A stretch of 28,020 nt of DNA. It comes from an uncultured Polaromonas sp. (GTDB taxonomy: Bacteria > Pseudomonadota > Gammaproteobacteria > Burkholderiales > Burkholderiaceae). Position numbers and translations under genes: made by a program. Below are positions 15,413-24,142 of the stretch, one piece after another. Every line of letters begins with the position of its first letter. Position 1 is the first letter of the stretch. The notes under the pieces were generated by a model. That model saw only the letters and a program-made list of their open reading frames with translations. It did not search any database and had not been told where the DNA came from. The stretch covers positions 1 to 28,020 of the forward strand of contig CAMLDT010000018.1 of assembly GCA_946479075.1 (NCBI GenBank), given 5' to 3'.

Positions 15413-16672
15413 ATGAATGAAATCATGGCCATCTGGGCAGAATGGATCAAACCATCTGCTGGCCTTCCCACCGTACAGTGGTCCATTCTTCTGGCCCTGG
15501 CGGCCTTGACGGGCCACCTCGTGCAACGTTTTGCCGGCATCCCCAAGGTCGTCGGCTACTCCCTGGTTGGCGGTTTTGCCGGTCTGGCCGGGTTCACCGG
15601 CGCGGTCTGGCCACTGCAGGGGGCGGGGCTGTTCCTGCTCGAACTCGGCGTCGCCGTTGTGCTGTTTGAAGCGGGCGGGCGCATTCCCCTGCGCTGGTTC
15701 AGGCACAACCCCATGGTGCTGGTGCAGAGCCTGGCGGAGTCTGCGCTGACCTTCTGCGTGGTTTACTGGGCGCTGACCTTTTTTGGCATGCGCGAGATCA
15801 TCGCTGAGCCCCTGGCTCTGCTGGCGATGGCGGCCTCTCCGGCGGTGCTGTCGCGGGTGATCATGGATACCCGCGCATCGGGTCCAGTGACAGAGCGCGC
15901 CATGGTGCTGTCCACGCTCAGCACCCTGTATGCCCTGACGCTGTGCAGCGCCCAGGCCGGGATGATGGGCCGCGGCGAGCAGAGCCTGACCGATACCTTT
16001 TATCCGGTGGCGGTGGTTCTCGGGCTGTCGGTGGCCGTCGGTGCCGGTCTGGCATTGGCCTTGCGCTCCGCATTGCGCGTCATGAGCCCCACCAGTGAAA
16101 ACACCGCCATCCTGTTGCTGGCGCTGATCGCCGCCGGGGCCGCACTGGCCGCGCACTTCGGCGGATCTGCGCCGCTGGCCGCGTTGCTGGGCGGCATGCT
16201 GCTCAAGCAACTCAACCCGCGACCCTGGTCCTGGCCACGGCAGATGGGCACCGCGTCAGCCATGCTGACCATGCTGATGTTTGTTCTGGTGTCCGTGGTC
16301 GCCGCACAAGCCGACTGGAGCGGCCCGGTGGCCGGCCTGGTGGTCGTCCTGGTGGCGGCGCGTGCGCTGGCCAAGATCACTGGCGTGGCACTGGGCAATG
16401 TGGGCAGCGGCGCGAGCTGGCGGCAGGCGCTGTGGGTCGGTTGCGCGATGTCGCCCATGTCGTCTGTCGCGCTGTTGCTGGTTTCGCAGTTTGTGGCGGC
16501 TTCAAGCTCGCTGGGGCCGCGCATTGCGAGCATTGCACTGCCGGCCATCCTTCTGATGGAAGTGCTGGGCGCGGTCATGGCCACCGTTGCGATTTATCGG
16601 GCCGGCGAAAGCTCCCGGCCCTGGGCACCCCGCCCCCTCAATCCTTCATCTGCAGGAGACCAGCGTGAGTAA
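15413..16672 (+). CDS. Cation/proton antiporter, Kef-like membrane domain only
   Basis: The 419-residue, highly hydrophobic protein has about 11-12 membrane segments and fits the Na+/H+ exchanger (CPA2, KefB-like) family. Typical elements are [13 protein letters not shown] near residue 43, [16 protein letters not shown] near 77, and [12 protein letters not shown] near 141. It lacks the C-terminal TrkA-N/RCK nucleotide-binding domain of classical KefB/KefC. The start ATG at 15413 has GGAG about 10 bases upstream. Its last codons overlap by 8 bases the GTG start of the GCS2-type ligase gene, indicating translational coupling. The ion (K+ or Na+) cannot be told from sequence. Confidence 0.85.
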   Translation: MNEIMAIWAEWIKPSAGLPTVQWSILLALAALTGHLVQRFAGIPKVVGYSLVGGFAGLAGFTGAVWPLQGAGLFLLELGVAVVLFEAGGRIPLRWFRHNPMVLVQSLAESALTFCVVYWALTFFGMREIIAEPLALLAMAASPAVLSRVIMDTRASGPVTERAMVLSTLSTLYALTLCSAQAGMMGRGEQSLTDTFYPVAVVLGLSVAVGAGLALALRSALRVMSPTSENTAILLLALIAAGAALAAHFGGSAPLAALLGGMLLKQLNPRPWSWPRQMGTASAMLTMLMFVLVSVVAAQADWSGPVAGLVVVLVAARALAKITGVALGNVGSGASWRQALWVGCAMSPMSSVALLLVSQFVAASSSLGPRIASIALPAILLMEVLGAVMATVAIYRAGESSRPWAPRPLNPSSAGDQRE

Positions 16673-17828
16673 GCACACCGACACTGCCAAAACCCCGGTG
16701 CCCGGGGGGCTGGAGCCCTTCCAGAAATCGGAAGCACTGTCGCTGGGCGTTGAGCTTGAGCTGCAGCTTGTCAACACGCATGACTACGATCTGGCGCCCT
16801 ATGCCGAAGACATGCTGCGGCTGATGGACAAAGTTCCCTTGCCTGGCAGCGTCGTGCCCGAGATGACGTCCAGCATGATCGAGATTTCCACCGGGGTGTG
16901 CCAGTCCTCTTCCGAGGTGCTGGGGCAACTCACGCAGATCCGCGATGCCCTGGTCAAAAGCGCCGACAAGCTCAACATCGCCGTGGTGGGCGGTGGCACG
17001 CACGCGTTCCAGCAATGGCACGAAAGGCGCATCTACGACAAGCCGCGGTTTCGCGAGCTGTCCGAGCTGTATGGCTACCTGTCCAAGCAGTTCACGATTT
17101 TCGGCCAGCATGTGCATGTGGGCTGCCCCGACCCCGACACCGCGCTGCTAACCCTGCACCGCATGTCGCGCTACATCCCGCACTTCATCGCCCTGTCGGC
17201 GTCCAGCCCCTATGTACAGGGACAGGACACCGCCTTCGACTCAGCCCGGCTCAATTCCGTGTTTGCCTTCCCCTTGTCGGGCCGTGCGCCGCTGGCGCTC
17301 ACCTGGGATGACTTCACCGTCTATTTCGAAAAGATGACGCGCACCGGCGTGGTCCGGAGCATGAAGGACTTCTACTGGGACATCCGGCCCAAGCCCGAGT
17401 TCGGCACCATCGAAATCCGCGTCTTCGACACCCCGCTCACGGTGGGGCGGGCCGCCGCACTGTCCGGCTACGTGCAATCCCTGGCTTCGTGGTTCATGAA
17501 CGACCAGCCGTTCATGCCGACCGAAGATGATTACCTGGTCTATACCTACAACCGTTTCCAGGCCTGCCGCTTCGGGCTGGAGGCTGTGTATGTGGACCCG
17601 GCCACCGGTGAGCACATGGCGCTGCGCGACCACATCCTGATGACCATGGACAAGCTGGGCCCCCATGCAGGGCCGCTGGGCGCCAGCAGTGGCATCCACC
17701 TGCTGCGCAGCAGCGTCGAGTTGTCCAACAACGACGCGCGCTGGTTGCGTGAACTCCAGGGCAGGGAAAACCTGCTCGCAGAGGTGATCCGGCAGGCGGC
17801 CCTCAAGTTCCGGGGGCTGCCGGTTTAG
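16665..17828 (+). CDS. ybdK: Carboxylate-amine ligase, YbdK/GCS2 family
   Basis: The 387-residue protein of the glutamate-cysteine ligase 2 superfamily shows [10 protein letters not shown] (metal-binding Glu residues), the [13 protein letters not shown] segment, [60 protein letters not shown], and a C-terminal ASSGIHLLR. YbdK itself has weak gamma-glutamylcysteine-forming activity; whether this protein makes glutathione precursors is open. The GTG start at 16665 is chosen because AGGAG lies 7 bases upstream, and it overlaps the antiporter stop. The ORF is open further upstream without a better start. It converges on corA. Confidence 0.92.
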   Translation: MSKHTDTAKTPVPGGLEPFQKSEALSLGVELELQLVNTHDYDLAPYAEDMLRLMDKVPLPGSVVPEMTSSMIEISTGVCQSSSEVLGQLTQIRDALVKSADKLNIAVVGGGTHAFQQWHERRIYDKPRFRELSELYGYLSKQFTIFGQHVHVGCPDPDTALLTLHRMSRYIPHFIALSASSPYVQGQDTAFDSARLNSVFAFPLSGRAPLALTWDDFTVYFEKMTRTGVVRSMKDFYWDIRPKPEFGTIEIRVFDTPLTVGRAAALSGYVQSLASWFMNDQPFMPTEDDYLVYTYNRFQACRFGLEAVYVDPATGEHMALRDHILMTMDKLGPHAGPLGASSGIHLLRSSVELSNNDARWLRELQGRENLLAEVIRQAALKFRGLPV

Positions 17829-17842
17829 CGGCGGCCAGACCT

Positions 17843-17858
17843 GGCACGCGGGCGTGCC
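17843..17858. terminator. Weak bidirectional hairpin between converging genes
   Basis: GGCACG-CGGG-CGTGCC is a perfect 6-bp stem in the 42-base gap between the ligase stop and the corA stop. It has no T-run on either side, so termination would be weak or need Rho. Confidence 0.3.
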
Positions 17859-17870
17859 GCTACACCCGGT

Positions 17871-18857
17871 TTACTTGAGCCAGCCGCGCTTCCTGAAATA
17901 CCACATCGGCACCACCGCACTGGCAGCCATCAGCAGCAGGGCGTAGGGATAACCGAGCGCCCAGTCCAGCTCGGGCATGAGCTTGAAATTCATGCCGTAC
18001 ACGCTGGCAATCAGCGTGGGCGGCAACAGCGCAACGCTGGCGACCGAGAAAATCTTGATGATCTTGTTCTGGTTGATGTTGATGAAACCGACCGTGGCAT
18101 CCATCAGGAAGTTGATCTTGTCGAACAGGAAGGCCGTGTGGGAATCCAGCGAATCGATGTCGCGCAGGATCTGGCGCGCTTCCTCGAACTGCTCGGCATT
18201 GAGCATCTTGCTGCGCATCATGAAACTGACCGCGCGGCGCGTGTCCATGACGTTGCGGCGGATCCTGCCGTTCAGATCCTCGTGGCGTGCGATCGCGCCC
18301 AGCACTTCGCCGGCCAGGGCATCGGTCACGTCACCGGACAGCACTTTGGTGCTGACTTTTTCAAGTTCGACATAGATGTTCTCCAGCGTGTCGGCGGAGT
18401 ACTCGGCGTCGGCATCAAACAGCTTGAGCAAAACTTCCTTGGCGTCCTCGATCAGGCCGGGGGCGCGGCGGGCGCGCATGCGCAACAGGCGAAAAACCGG
18501 CACATCCTCATCATGGATGGAAAACAGCACCCCCTTGCTCTTGAGGTTGTCGTTGACCAGGTTCAGGATGAAGGCAACCCGCACGGTGCGCGGCTCTTCG
18601 TCATCGGCAATCAGGAAGTCGGACCGGATGTGCAGCTCGCCGTTGTCTTCCTCATAAAAACGCGCGGACTCCTCGATGTCCTCGTCCATCGCGTCCTCGG
18701 GGATGGACAGGCCGTAGTACTGCTTGATCCAGCGTTTTTCTTCGAGCGTCGGCGACTCCAGGTCCACCCAGATCGGCTGGAACTTGGACAGCTCTTCGAG
18801 CGACTCGATTTCTTCCTGGAACAGCCGCCCATTGGCGAGCGTGAAAATATTGAGCAT
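17871..18857 (-). CDS. corA: CorA-type magnesium/cobalt transporter
   Basis: CorA is a pentameric divalent-cation channel of the inner membrane. The 328-residue product has the acidic N-terminal cytoplasmic domain (many Glu and Asp between 13 and 90), the long stalk helix (about 155-262), TM1 (about 268-288) closed by the signature YGMNF (Gly288-Asn290), the short periplasmic loop with MPELDW, and TM2 (about 303-320) followed by a basic tail. All are expected. The start at 18855-18857 has GGGAG 7 bases upstream. It is transcribed alone, divergent from hpf across a 463-base gap. Confidence 0.96.
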   Translation of the reverse strand: MLNIFTLANGRLFQEEIESLEELSKFQPIWVDLESPTLEEKRWIKQYYGLSIPEDAMDEDIEESARFYEEDNGELHIRSDFLIADDEEPRTVRVAFILNLVNDNLKSKGVLFSIHDEDVPVFRLLRMRARRAPGLIEDAKEVLLKLFDADAEYSADTLENIYVELEKVSTKVLSGDVTDALAGEVLGAIARHEDLNGRIRRNVMDTRRAVSFMMRSKMLNAEQFEEARQILRDIDSLDSHTAFLFDKINFLMDATVGFININQNKIIKIFSVASVALLPPTLIASVYGMNFKLMPELDWALGYPYALLLMAASAVVPMWYFRKRGWLK

Positions 18858-18938
18858 GACGGGCTCCCAACGGGTTGGGGGGCGCCAGCACCAGGCATCG
18901 GCGGGGTGCTTAGGCGGGGGTTTGCGAAAAATGGCATC

Positions 18939-18975
18939 GCTTTCAACCCCGGCAACAGTCTGCGGCGTTGAAAGC
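18939..18975. repeat. 9-bp inverted repeat with 19-base loop upstream of corA
   Basis: GCTTTCAAC (18939-18947) and GTTGAAAGC (18967-18975) are exact reverse complements. It lies about 80 bases upstream of the corA start. It may be a transcript hairpin or two half-sites for a regulator. Confidence 0.45.
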
Positions 18976-19196
18976 TAGCGACTGGGGCTGCTTTCCAAGG
19001 ATTTCTCCACAATCAGGATGTGCCGATTATGGCATCCGCGCGGCGCCAGGCCCGGCCAGGAGCCGTCACCAACGGGCCGCAAGACGCCCCACCCAAGGGC
19101 CATGCGGAGGCCTGTGTGAGGACTTGCTCGCACAAACCGCCCACTTTGAGGTCAAGGCCTTTTTCAGCCGGTTTCATTTTTTGTTGCGACGCAGGA

Positions 19197-19225
19197 TTGC
19201 GTTTGCCCGGCTTCGGGCGCATAGT
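19197..19225 (+). promoter_or_regulatory. Candidate sigma-70 promoter of hpf
   Basis: TTGCGT (19197-19202) and CATAGT (19220-19225) are separated by exactly 17 bases. Each box matches consensus at about four positions. The spacer contains a small GCCCG/CGGGC hairpin. The leader to the hpf ATG would be about 90 bases. Confidence 0.4.
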
Positions 19226-19320
19226 GAAACCGAAGCGCCAAGTTGTCCGTCCACCGTTGCCCTTCCCGGGCCATGCGGTGTTTTTAACCCTCATCCAGCC
19301 ATGGAAAAAGGAGTCTCTTT

Positions 19321-19650
19321 ATGAATCTGACGATCAGCGGCCACCATCTTGAAGTTACCCCCGCCCTGCGCGGTTATGTGACCAGCAAGCTGGATCGGAT
19401 CACCCGGCATTTTGACCAGGTGGTCGATGTCAAGGTCCTTTTGACCATCGACAACATGAAGGAAAAGGAAAGGCGACAGCGCGCGGAGTGCAATGTGCAC
19501 GTCAAGGGGCGCGATCTGTTTGCCGAGAGTTCGCATGCCGACCTGTACGCCGCGGTCGATGAACTGACTGACAAACTGGACCGGCAGGTGGGCCGGTACA
19601 AGACAAAAACCCAGGACCATCATCATCTGGCGACCAAGTGCCAGGCCTGA
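19321..19650 (+). CDS. hpf: Ribosome hibernation promoting factor (short form)
   Basis: The 109-residue product binds the 30S subunit and promotes inactive ribosome dimers in slow growth. It starts [20 protein letters not shown] and shows [19 protein letters not shown] and the [18 protein letters not shown] helix, typical of HPF/RaiA. There is no C-terminal dimerisation domain, so it is the short form. AAGGAG lies about 8 bases before the ATG. It is followed by a strong terminator and then ptsN, so it is a separate unit although it lies beside the PTS genes; in many proteobacteria rpoN precedes hpf, but here it does not. Confidence 0.95.
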   Translation: MNLTISGHHLEVTPALRGYVTSKLDRITRHFDQVVDVKVLLTIDNMKEKERRQRAECNVHVKGRDLFAESSHADLYAAVDELTDKLDRQVGRYKTKTQDHHHLATKCQA

Positions 19651-19694
19651 GAGCGCAGCCTGCCGTTTGCCCTCCCGCTTTTGAGGCCAAACCC

Positions 19695-19721
19695 AAGCCG
19701 CCTGCAGCAGGCGGCTTTTTT
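19695..19721 (+). terminator. Rho-independent terminator after hpf
   Basis: AAGCCGCCTG-CAG-CAGGCGGCTT is a perfect 10-bp stem followed by TTTT. It lies 45 bases after the hpf stop and before the ptsN promoter region. This is the clearest terminator in the window. Confidence 0.9.
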
Positions 19722-19754
19722 GTGCGCCAAACCGTATCGGTGCTCACGAAAGTG

Positions 19755-19760
19755 CATAAT
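19755..19760 (+). promoter_or_regulatory. Candidate -10 box for ptsN
   Basis: CATAAT matches the -10 consensus at five positions and lies 20 bases before the ptsN ATG. A -35 match at 17 bases upstream is poor (CCGTAT). Position after the hpf terminator supports a promoter here. Confidence 0.4.
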
Positions 19761-19780
19761 TCGGCGACTAAAAGATCGTT

Positions 19781-20254
19781 ATGAACCGTCTTTCGCAAAT
19801 TCTGCCTTCTGCCCAGGTGCTGGTGCGTGTCGAGGCCACCAGCAAAAAGCGCGCTTTTGAAGAAGCCGGCCTGCTGTTCGAAAACCAGCATGGCCTGAAC
19901 CGCGCCCTGATCACGGACAGCCTGTTTGCCCGCGAACGCCTGGGCTCCACCGGCCTGGGTCACGGTGTAGCGATTCCACATGGACGCATCAAGGGCCTCA
20001 AGGCGCCCATGGCGGCGGTCTTCCAGCTGCAGGCCCCCATCGGTTTTGATGCGCCGGATGAGCAGGCGGTCGCCTTGCTGATCTTTCTGCTGGTGCCGGA
20101 AGCCGCGACCCAGAAACACCTGGAAATCCTGTCCGAAATCGCCGAATTGCTCAGCGACAGCGGCCTGCGCGAACAACTCAAGGCCAGCACTGATGCCGTG
20201 GCGTTGCACGGACTGATTGCCTCCTGGCAGTCCAGTCACGCGCTGAGCACCTGA
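19781..20254 (+). CDS. ptsN: PTS nitrogen regulatory protein IIA (EIIANtr)
   Basis: PtsN is the terminal phosphoacceptor of the regulatory nitrogen PTS and affects potassium and other homeostasis in proteobacteria. The 157-residue EIIA-2 domain protein shows GLGHGVAIPHGRIKGL with the phosphorylated His67, the GLNRALITDSLFARERLGST segment (split as GLNRALITDSLF), and LLIFLLVPEAATQKHLEILSEIA. The length is family-typical. The start is the first ATG after the terminator. hprK follows after 45 bases, an arrangement usual in betaproteobacteria. Confidence 0.96.
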   Translation: MNRLSQILPSAQVLVRVEATSKKRAFEEAGLLFENQHGLNRALITDSLFARERLGSTGLGHGVAIPHGRIKGLKAPMAAVFQLQAPIGFDAPDEQAVALLIFLLVPEAATQKHLEILSEIAELLSDSGLREQLKASTDAVALHGLIASWQSSHALST

Positions 20255-20299
20255 TCCCATGACCCTGCTTGTTTGCGCAGACGTGGGGGCAGCGCGGCG

Positions 20300-21250
20300 A
20301 TGAAGCCCACCGTCGTCAGCGCCGATGTGCTGTTTGAGGATCACCGCGCCGCTTTGAAGTGGGAATGGGTCGCCGGCCTGGGCGCCTCGGAACGGCGTTT
20401 TGACGAGGTCGCGGTGCGCGCCGCCCGCTCGGGCGCCGACCTCGTCGGTTACCTCAATTACATCCACCCCTACCGCGTGCAGCTGCTGGGTGAGCGCGAA
20501 GTTGCCTATCTGAGCAACGGCGGCCCCGAGGACTGCGCGCGCCGCATTGCGCGCATCGTCACGCTGGAGCCGCCAGTGCTGATCATTGCCGACGGGCAAG
20601 TCGCCCCCGATACCCTGCTGTCCATGTGCGAGCGCGCACAAATCCCGATGTTCGCCACCAGGGAGTCAGCAGCGTTTGTGATCGACGTGCTGCGCGCCTA
20701 CCTGTCCAAGCATTTTGCCGACCGGACCTCCATGCACGGCGTGTTCATGGACATCCTGGGTGTGGGCCTGATGATCACCGGCGAGTCCGGCCTGGGCAAG
20801 AGCGAGCTGGGCCTGGAACTGATCTCGCGCGGCCACGGCCTGGTTGCCGATGACGCGGTGGATCTGTACCGGATCAACCAGACCACCATCGAGGGGCGTT
20901 GCCCCGAGCTGCTGCAGAACCTGCTGGAGGTGCGCGGCATCGGCCTGCTGGACATCAAGGCGATTTTTGGCGAGACCGCGGTGCGGCGCAAGATGCGCCT
21001 GAAACTGATCGTGCATCTGGTGCGGCGCGAGACGCTGGAGCGGGAGTACGAGCGCATTCCCTATGAGCCGCTCATGCAGGACGTGCTCGGCATCCCGGTG
21101 CGCAAGGTCGTGATCCAGGTGGTGGCCGGCCGCAATATCGCGGTGCTGGTGGAGGCAGCGGTGCGCAACGTGATCCTGCAGCTGCGCGGCATCGATACCT
21201 ATCAGGAATTCGTCGAACGGCACCGCCAGGCCATGGAGCGTGGCGGGTGA
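20300..21250 (+). CDS. hprK: HPr kinase/phosphorylase
   Basis: HprK phosphorylates and dephosphorylates Ser46 of HPr. The 316-residue product has the N-terminal domain (to about 130), the conserved [11 protein letters not shown] with His146, Walker A GESGLGKS (161-168), the DDAVDLY segment, the family signature [11 protein letters not shown] (210-220), and the C-terminal [15 protein letters not shown]. The start at ATG 20300 ([12 protein letters not shown]) was preferred to an upstream in-frame TTG at 20273 because the family N-terminus begins here. In proteobacteria it works with the regulatory PTS and lies beside ptsN, as here. It ends before a repeat copy. Confidence 0.96.
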   Translation: MKPTVVSADVLFEDHRAALKWEWVAGLGASERRFDEVAVRAARSGADLVGYLNYIHPYRVQLLGEREVAYLSNGGPEDCARRIARIVTLEPPVLIIADGQVAPDTLLSMCERAQIPMFATRESAAFVIDVLRAYLSKHFADRTSMHGVFMDILGVGLMITGESGLGKSELGLELISRGHGLVADDAVDLYRINQTTIEGRCPELLQNLLEVRGIGLLDIKAIFGETAVRRKMRLKLIVHLVRRETLEREYERIPYEPLMQDVLGIPVRKVVIQVVAGRNIAVLVEAAVRNVILQLRGIDTYQEFVERHRQAMERGG

Positions 21251-21314
21251 ACAAGGCCCGCGGCCTCCGCCATGGCGTGTAAGGCTCTGCCTGGCCAGGA
21301 TGCCCGGCGCAGCA

Positions 21315-21376
21315 AAATGCTACTTTATTTATAGCTGCTTGCGCCCGCCAGTCAAGGGCTGGAGGCCGTTTTTACC
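21315..21376 (+). repeat. Dispersed repeat family 1, copy B (between hprK and fur)
   Basis: It contains AAATGCTACTTTATTTATAG, then AGCTGCTTGCGCCCG and CAAGGGCTGGAGGCCGTTTTT, the clearest copy here. It fills most of the 127-base gap between the converging hprK and fur genes and ends right at the fur stop. Confidence 0.85.
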
Positions 21377-21377
21377 A

Positions 21378-21830
21378 TCAAGCATGGTGGTGCCGAACCG
21401 GCGCGGCGCCCCGGTTCGGGCAATTGTCCTTGGTGCAGTTGGCATAGATGGACAAGGAGTGATCGGCAATCGCGAAGCCCTTGGACTTGGCGACCGCGTG
21501 CTGGCGCTTTTCGATCTCAGCATCGTAGAACTCCTCGACCTTGCCGCAGTCCAGACACACCAGGTGGTCATGGTGCTGGCCTTCATTGATTTCATACACG
21601 GCCTTGCCGGACTCGAAATTGCTGCGATTGAGCAGCCCCGCCTGTTCGAACTGCGTGAGCACGCGGTATACCGTGGCCAGCCCGATGTCGGAGCGATCCT
21701 CCAGCAAGACCCTGAATACATCTTCTGCGGTCATGTGGCGCTGCTTGCCGGCCTGGAAAATCTCAAGGATCTTCAGCCGCGGCAAAGTCGCCTTGAGGCC
21801 CGTGTTTTTGAGTTCGTCGATATTGCTCAT
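21378..21830 (-). CDS. fur: Ferric uptake regulator
   Basis: Fur is an iron-responsive repressor. The 150-residue product has the N-terminal winged helix with [14 protein letters not shown] and [18 protein letters not shown], the metal region [16 protein letters not shown] (His86-His89, Cys92, Cys95), and a second Cys pair at 132 and 137. It ends in a His-rich tail HHHA. The start [13 protein letters not shown] at 21828-21830 is typical; an upstream in-frame ATG (21854) is less likely. It is divergent from bamE, a common pairing in beta- and gammaproteobacteria, and a Fur-box-like palindrome lies in between. Confidence 0.97.
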   Translation of the reverse strand: MSNIDELKNTGLKATLPRLKILEIFQAGKQRHMTAEDVFRVLLEDRSDIGLATVYRVLTQFEQAGLLNRSNFESGKAVYEINEGQHHDHLVCLDCGKVEEFYDAEIEKRQHAVAKSKGFAIADHSLSIYANCTKDNCPNRGAAPVRHHHA

Positions 21831-21930
21831 GCGGTATCCCGGAAAAGTAGGCAAAAACGGATCCGGTCAGGGCTGTCAGAGGCCTGCCTGCCGTGCTGGC
21901 AGCACCCCCTGGGGGGCCACACCCTGCCGC

Positions 21931-21946
21931 TACAATGATCGATCAT
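21931..21946. promoter_or_regulatory. bamE -10 box overlapping a 12-bp palindrome
   Basis: TACAAT (21931-21936) is a good plus-strand -10 box for bamE. ATGATCGATCAT (21935-21946) is a perfect palindrome overlapping it and resembles the core of a Fur box (TGAT...ATCA). On the minus strand, TATGAT overlaps the same site and could be a fur -10 box. It may allow Fur to regulate its own gene. No good -35 box is seen for either gene. Confidence 0.4.
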
Positions 21947-21964
21947 ATCGCTACACCCCAACCC

Positions 21965-22546
21965 ATGTCTGCAAAAAAACGTCACGGCATCCGAACCGCT
22001 TTCACGCTTCTGGCGTGTGTTGTGCTGAGCGCATGCAGCAGCATGAAAGGCATGACCAGCGGGCTCAGCGACAGCAAGATCAATCCTGTCAACTGGATCA
22101 CACCCTACAAGATCGAGATCGTCCAGGGCAACTTCGTTTCCAAGGAGCAGGTGGAACTGCTCAAGCCCGGCATGCCGCGGGTGCAGGTGCGCGAACTGCT
22201 GGGCACGCCGCTGCTGGCCAGCATCTTTCATGCCGACCGCTGGGACTATGTGTTCACGCTCAAGCGGCAAAACGTCGAGCCGCAATCACTCCGGCTGACG
22301 GTCTTTTTCAAGAACGATGTGCTGGAGCGCTTCGAAGGCGATGACATGCCCAGCGAAACCGAGTTTGTCTCGCGGCTCGACACCCACCGCACCCTCGGCA
22401 AGGTCCCGGTGCTTGAGCTGACGGAAGAGCAGCTCAAGGCCCTTGAAAAGAAGCCCGCAAACCCCGTGACGGCCCCTGCAGCGCCTGCCGCCCCGGTGGC
22501 ACCCGCAGGCATGAGCTACCCGCCTCTCGAAAGCCCGGCACGGTGA
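21965..22546 (+). CDS. bamE: Outer membrane protein assembly lipoprotein BamE
   Basis: BamE is a lipoprotein of the Bam complex that inserts outer membrane proteins. The 193-residue product has a lipoprotein signal with lipobox LSAC (Cys24) and the SmpA/OmlA domain signature ...[32 protein letters not shown] (here in parts: [38 protein letters not shown]), and [16 protein letters not shown]. The tail after about 165 is Pro/Ala-rich and low complexity, an extension compared with short BamE proteins. The start at ATG 21965 begins the signal peptide. Its stop overlaps the dapB GTG (GTGA), so the two are coupled. Confidence 0.95.
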   Translation: MSAKKRHGIRTAFTLLACVVLSACSSMKGMTSGLSDSKINPVNWITPYKIEIVQGNFVSKEQVELLKPGMPRVQVRELLGTPLLASIFHADRWDYVFTLKRQNVEPQSLRLTVFFKNDVLERFEGDDMPSETEFVSRLDTHRTLGKVPVLELTEEQLKALEKKPANPVTAPAAPAAPVAPAGMSYPPLESPAR

Positions 22547-23376
22547 GCGCCGTGAGCCCGGCCGGCGCCGCGCCTTTTCACCGGATTGCCGTCGCCGGCG
22601 CCAGCGGCCGCATGGGCCAGATGCTGGTCGAGGCGGTTCGTGCCAGCGGCGACTGCCAGCTGGCCGGCGCGCTGGACGTGGCCGCCAGCCCCGGCCTGGG
22701 CAAGGACGCCGCCGCCTTTCTGGGCCACACCAGCGGCGTGACCGTCACGGCCGACCTGGCCACCGGCCTGAGCGGCGCCCAGGTGCTGATTGATTTCACC
22801 CGGCCGGAAGGCACCATGGCGCACCTGGCCAAATGCCGCGAACTCGGCGTCAAGCTGGTCATCGGCACCACCGGATTTTCCGATGCGCAGAAGGCAGAAA
22901 TCGCTGCCTCCGCCAAAGACATCGCCATCGTCATGGCCCCCAACATGAGTGTCGGCGTCAATGTCACGCTCAAGCTGCTGGAGATGGCCGCCCAGGCGCT
23001 GAGCACCGGTTACGACATCGAGATCATCGAGGCCCACCATCGCCACAAGGTCGATGCGCCGTCCGGCACCGCGCTCAAGATGGGCGAAGTGATTGCCGGG
23101 GCCTTGGGCCGCGACCTGAAAGATTGCGCCGTGTATGCCCGTGAAGGCGTCACCGGCGAGCGCGACCCGTCCTCCATCGGTTTTGCCACCATCCGCGGCG
23201 GTGACATCGTCGGCGACCATACCGTGCTGTTTGCCGGCATCGGCGAACGCATCGAAATCACCCACAAGTCCTCCAGCCGCGTGACCTACGCCCAGGGCAG
23301 CCTGCGCGCCGCGCGGTTTTTGGCCGGACAGCGCTCCGGCCTGTTCGACATGTTCGACGTCCTGAACCTCAAATGA
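22543..23376 (+). CDS. dapB: 4-hydroxy-tetrahydrodipicolinate reductase
   Basis: DapB uses NAD(P)H in the lysine and diaminopimelate pathway. The 277-residue enzyme has the Rossmann motif [12 protein letters not shown] (16-27), DFTRPEG, GTTGF, and the catalytic segment [17 protein letters not shown] (His165, His166, Lys169), with the typical C-terminal [15 protein letters not shown] (246-260). The GTG start at 22543 overlaps the bamE stop by four bases; a second GTG in frame is at 22552. It is followed by the ExbB-like gene after 25 bases. The family call is certain. Confidence 0.97.
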   Translation: MSAVSPAGAAPFHRIAVAGASGRMGQMLVEAVRASGDCQLAGALDVAASPGLGKDAAAFLGHTSGVTVTADLATGLSGAQVLIDFTRPEGTMAHLAKCRELGVKLVIGTTGFSDAQKAEIAASAKDIAIVMAPNMSVGVNVTLKLLEMAAQALSTGYDIEIIEAHHRHKVDAPSGTALKMGEVIAGALGRDLKDCAVYAREGVTGERDPSSIGFATIRGGDIVGDHTVLFAGIGERIEITHKSSSRVTYAQGSLRAARFLAGQRSGLFDMFDVLNLK

Positions 23377-23401
23377 ACGCCGCCACGCGCGCGAAGGCCC
23401 C

Positions 23402-24142
23402 GTGTTCACATTGATCACCCAGGGCGACGCCGTGACCGGGTTGGTCGCCGCGCTGCTGCTGCTGATGTCGGTGGGCAGCTGGGTGGTCATTGTGTGGAAA
23501 GCCTGGCTGCTGCGGCGGGCGAGCGGCGATGTGGCGCGCAGCACGGCGGTGTTCTGGCAGTCGCCGGCCATCGCCGATGCACAGCAAAAAGTCGCTGCCT
23601 TTGATCGCGAGGCGCTGGTGCTGCCGCTGATCACCGCCACCGGCCTGCAGGCGCCCGGCACCCTGGCCTCGGCCGGCGACCGCTCGCAGCAACTGACGCG
23701 CCTGCTCCGGGATGCGCTGCATGCCGTGCTTCACAAGCTGCAGTACGGCCAGGTCCTGCTGGCCACGGTCGGTTCCACCGCGCCGTTTGTCGGCTTGCTC
23801 GGCACGGTCTGGGGCATCTACCATGCGCTGGTTGGCATTGCCGCCGCCGGCCAGATCACCATCGACAAGGTGTCCGGCCCTGTCGGCGAGGCCTTGATCA
23901 TGACGGCCGCGGGCCTCGCGGTCGCCATCCCGGCCGTGCTGGCTTACAACATCTTCGGGCGCAACATCAGCCGCATCGAGGCCGACCTGGAAGGTTTTGC
24001 CTACGATTTGCGCGAGTTATTGGCCCCCACGCTTGTCACTTCGTGTACGTCGCTGCCCCCCGAGGGGGCTGGCTCCGCTCGGGGCGGCCCTTCGCTGTCG
24101 CCGCTGGCGCCCGAGGGCGGCCAAGTGGAGCGGTCACCGTGA
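23402..24142 (+). CDS. exbB: ExbB/TolQ-type proton channel protein with repeat-encoded tail
   Basis: This 246-residue MotA/TolQ/ExbB family protein couples proton flow to TonB- or Tol-type transport in the inner membrane. Membrane segments lie near 10-32, 120-140 and 165-185. The family core includes ATVGSTAPFVGLLGTVWGIY and VGEALIMTAAGLAVAIPAVLAYN. The usual protein would end near DLRELL (residue 207). The last 38 residues (209-246) come from a dispersed GC-rich repeat and look like an acquired, Pro/Gly/Ser-rich tail. GTG start at 23402 with GAAGG 4-5 bases upstream. The stop overlaps the exbD GTG by GTGA. ExbB and TolQ cannot be separated with certainty from sequence alone. Confidence 0.88.
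   Translation: MFTLITQGDAVTGLVAALLLLMSVGSWVVIVWKAWLLRRASGDVARSTAVFWQSPAIADAQQKVAAFDREALVLPLITATGLQAPGTLASAGDRSQQLTRLLRDALHAVLHKLQYGQVLLATVGSTAPFVGLLGTVWGIYHALVGIAAAGQITIDKVSGPVGEALIMTAAGLAVAIPAVLAYNIFGRNISRIEADLEGFAYDLRELLAPTLVTSCTSLPPEGAGSARGGPSLSPLAPEGGQVERSP
24024..24090 (+). repeat. Dispersed repeat family 2, copy 2 (inside ExbB-like gene)
   Basis: It begins CCCCCACGCTTGTCACTTCG and contains the hairpin GCCCCCCGAGGGGGC and the end GGGGCGGCCC, closely matching 2400-2467 with small changes. It lies at the 3' end of the ExbB-like gene and is translated. Confidence 0.8.

Larger units (their letters stand above)
18858..19320. other. Gene-free region between corA and hpf
   Basis: This 463-base stretch holds a 9-bp inverted repeat (18939-18975), a candidate hpf promoter (19197-19225) and the hpf ribosome binding site. 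Open frames here (for example plus 18968-19324) have compositions without family signatures and are rejected. I see no tRNA or other recognised RNA gene. Confidence 0.5.

Noticed and set aside
16701..16725. GGGCTGGAGCCC in the ligase gene, resembling a block of repeat family 1
   Set aside because: Neighbouring repeat blocks are absent and the bases encode a plausible N-terminal segment of the ligase.
18968..19324. 118-codon plus-strand frame between corA and hpf
   Set aside because: No ribosome binding site or family signature; it overlaps the candidate hpf promoter and ends at the hpf start.
21885..21920. CTGCC/GGCAG and CCCCC/GGGGG hairpins upstream of bamE resembling repeat family 2
   Set aside because: Too short and lacking the flanking CCCCCACGCTT and GGGGCGGCCC blocks.
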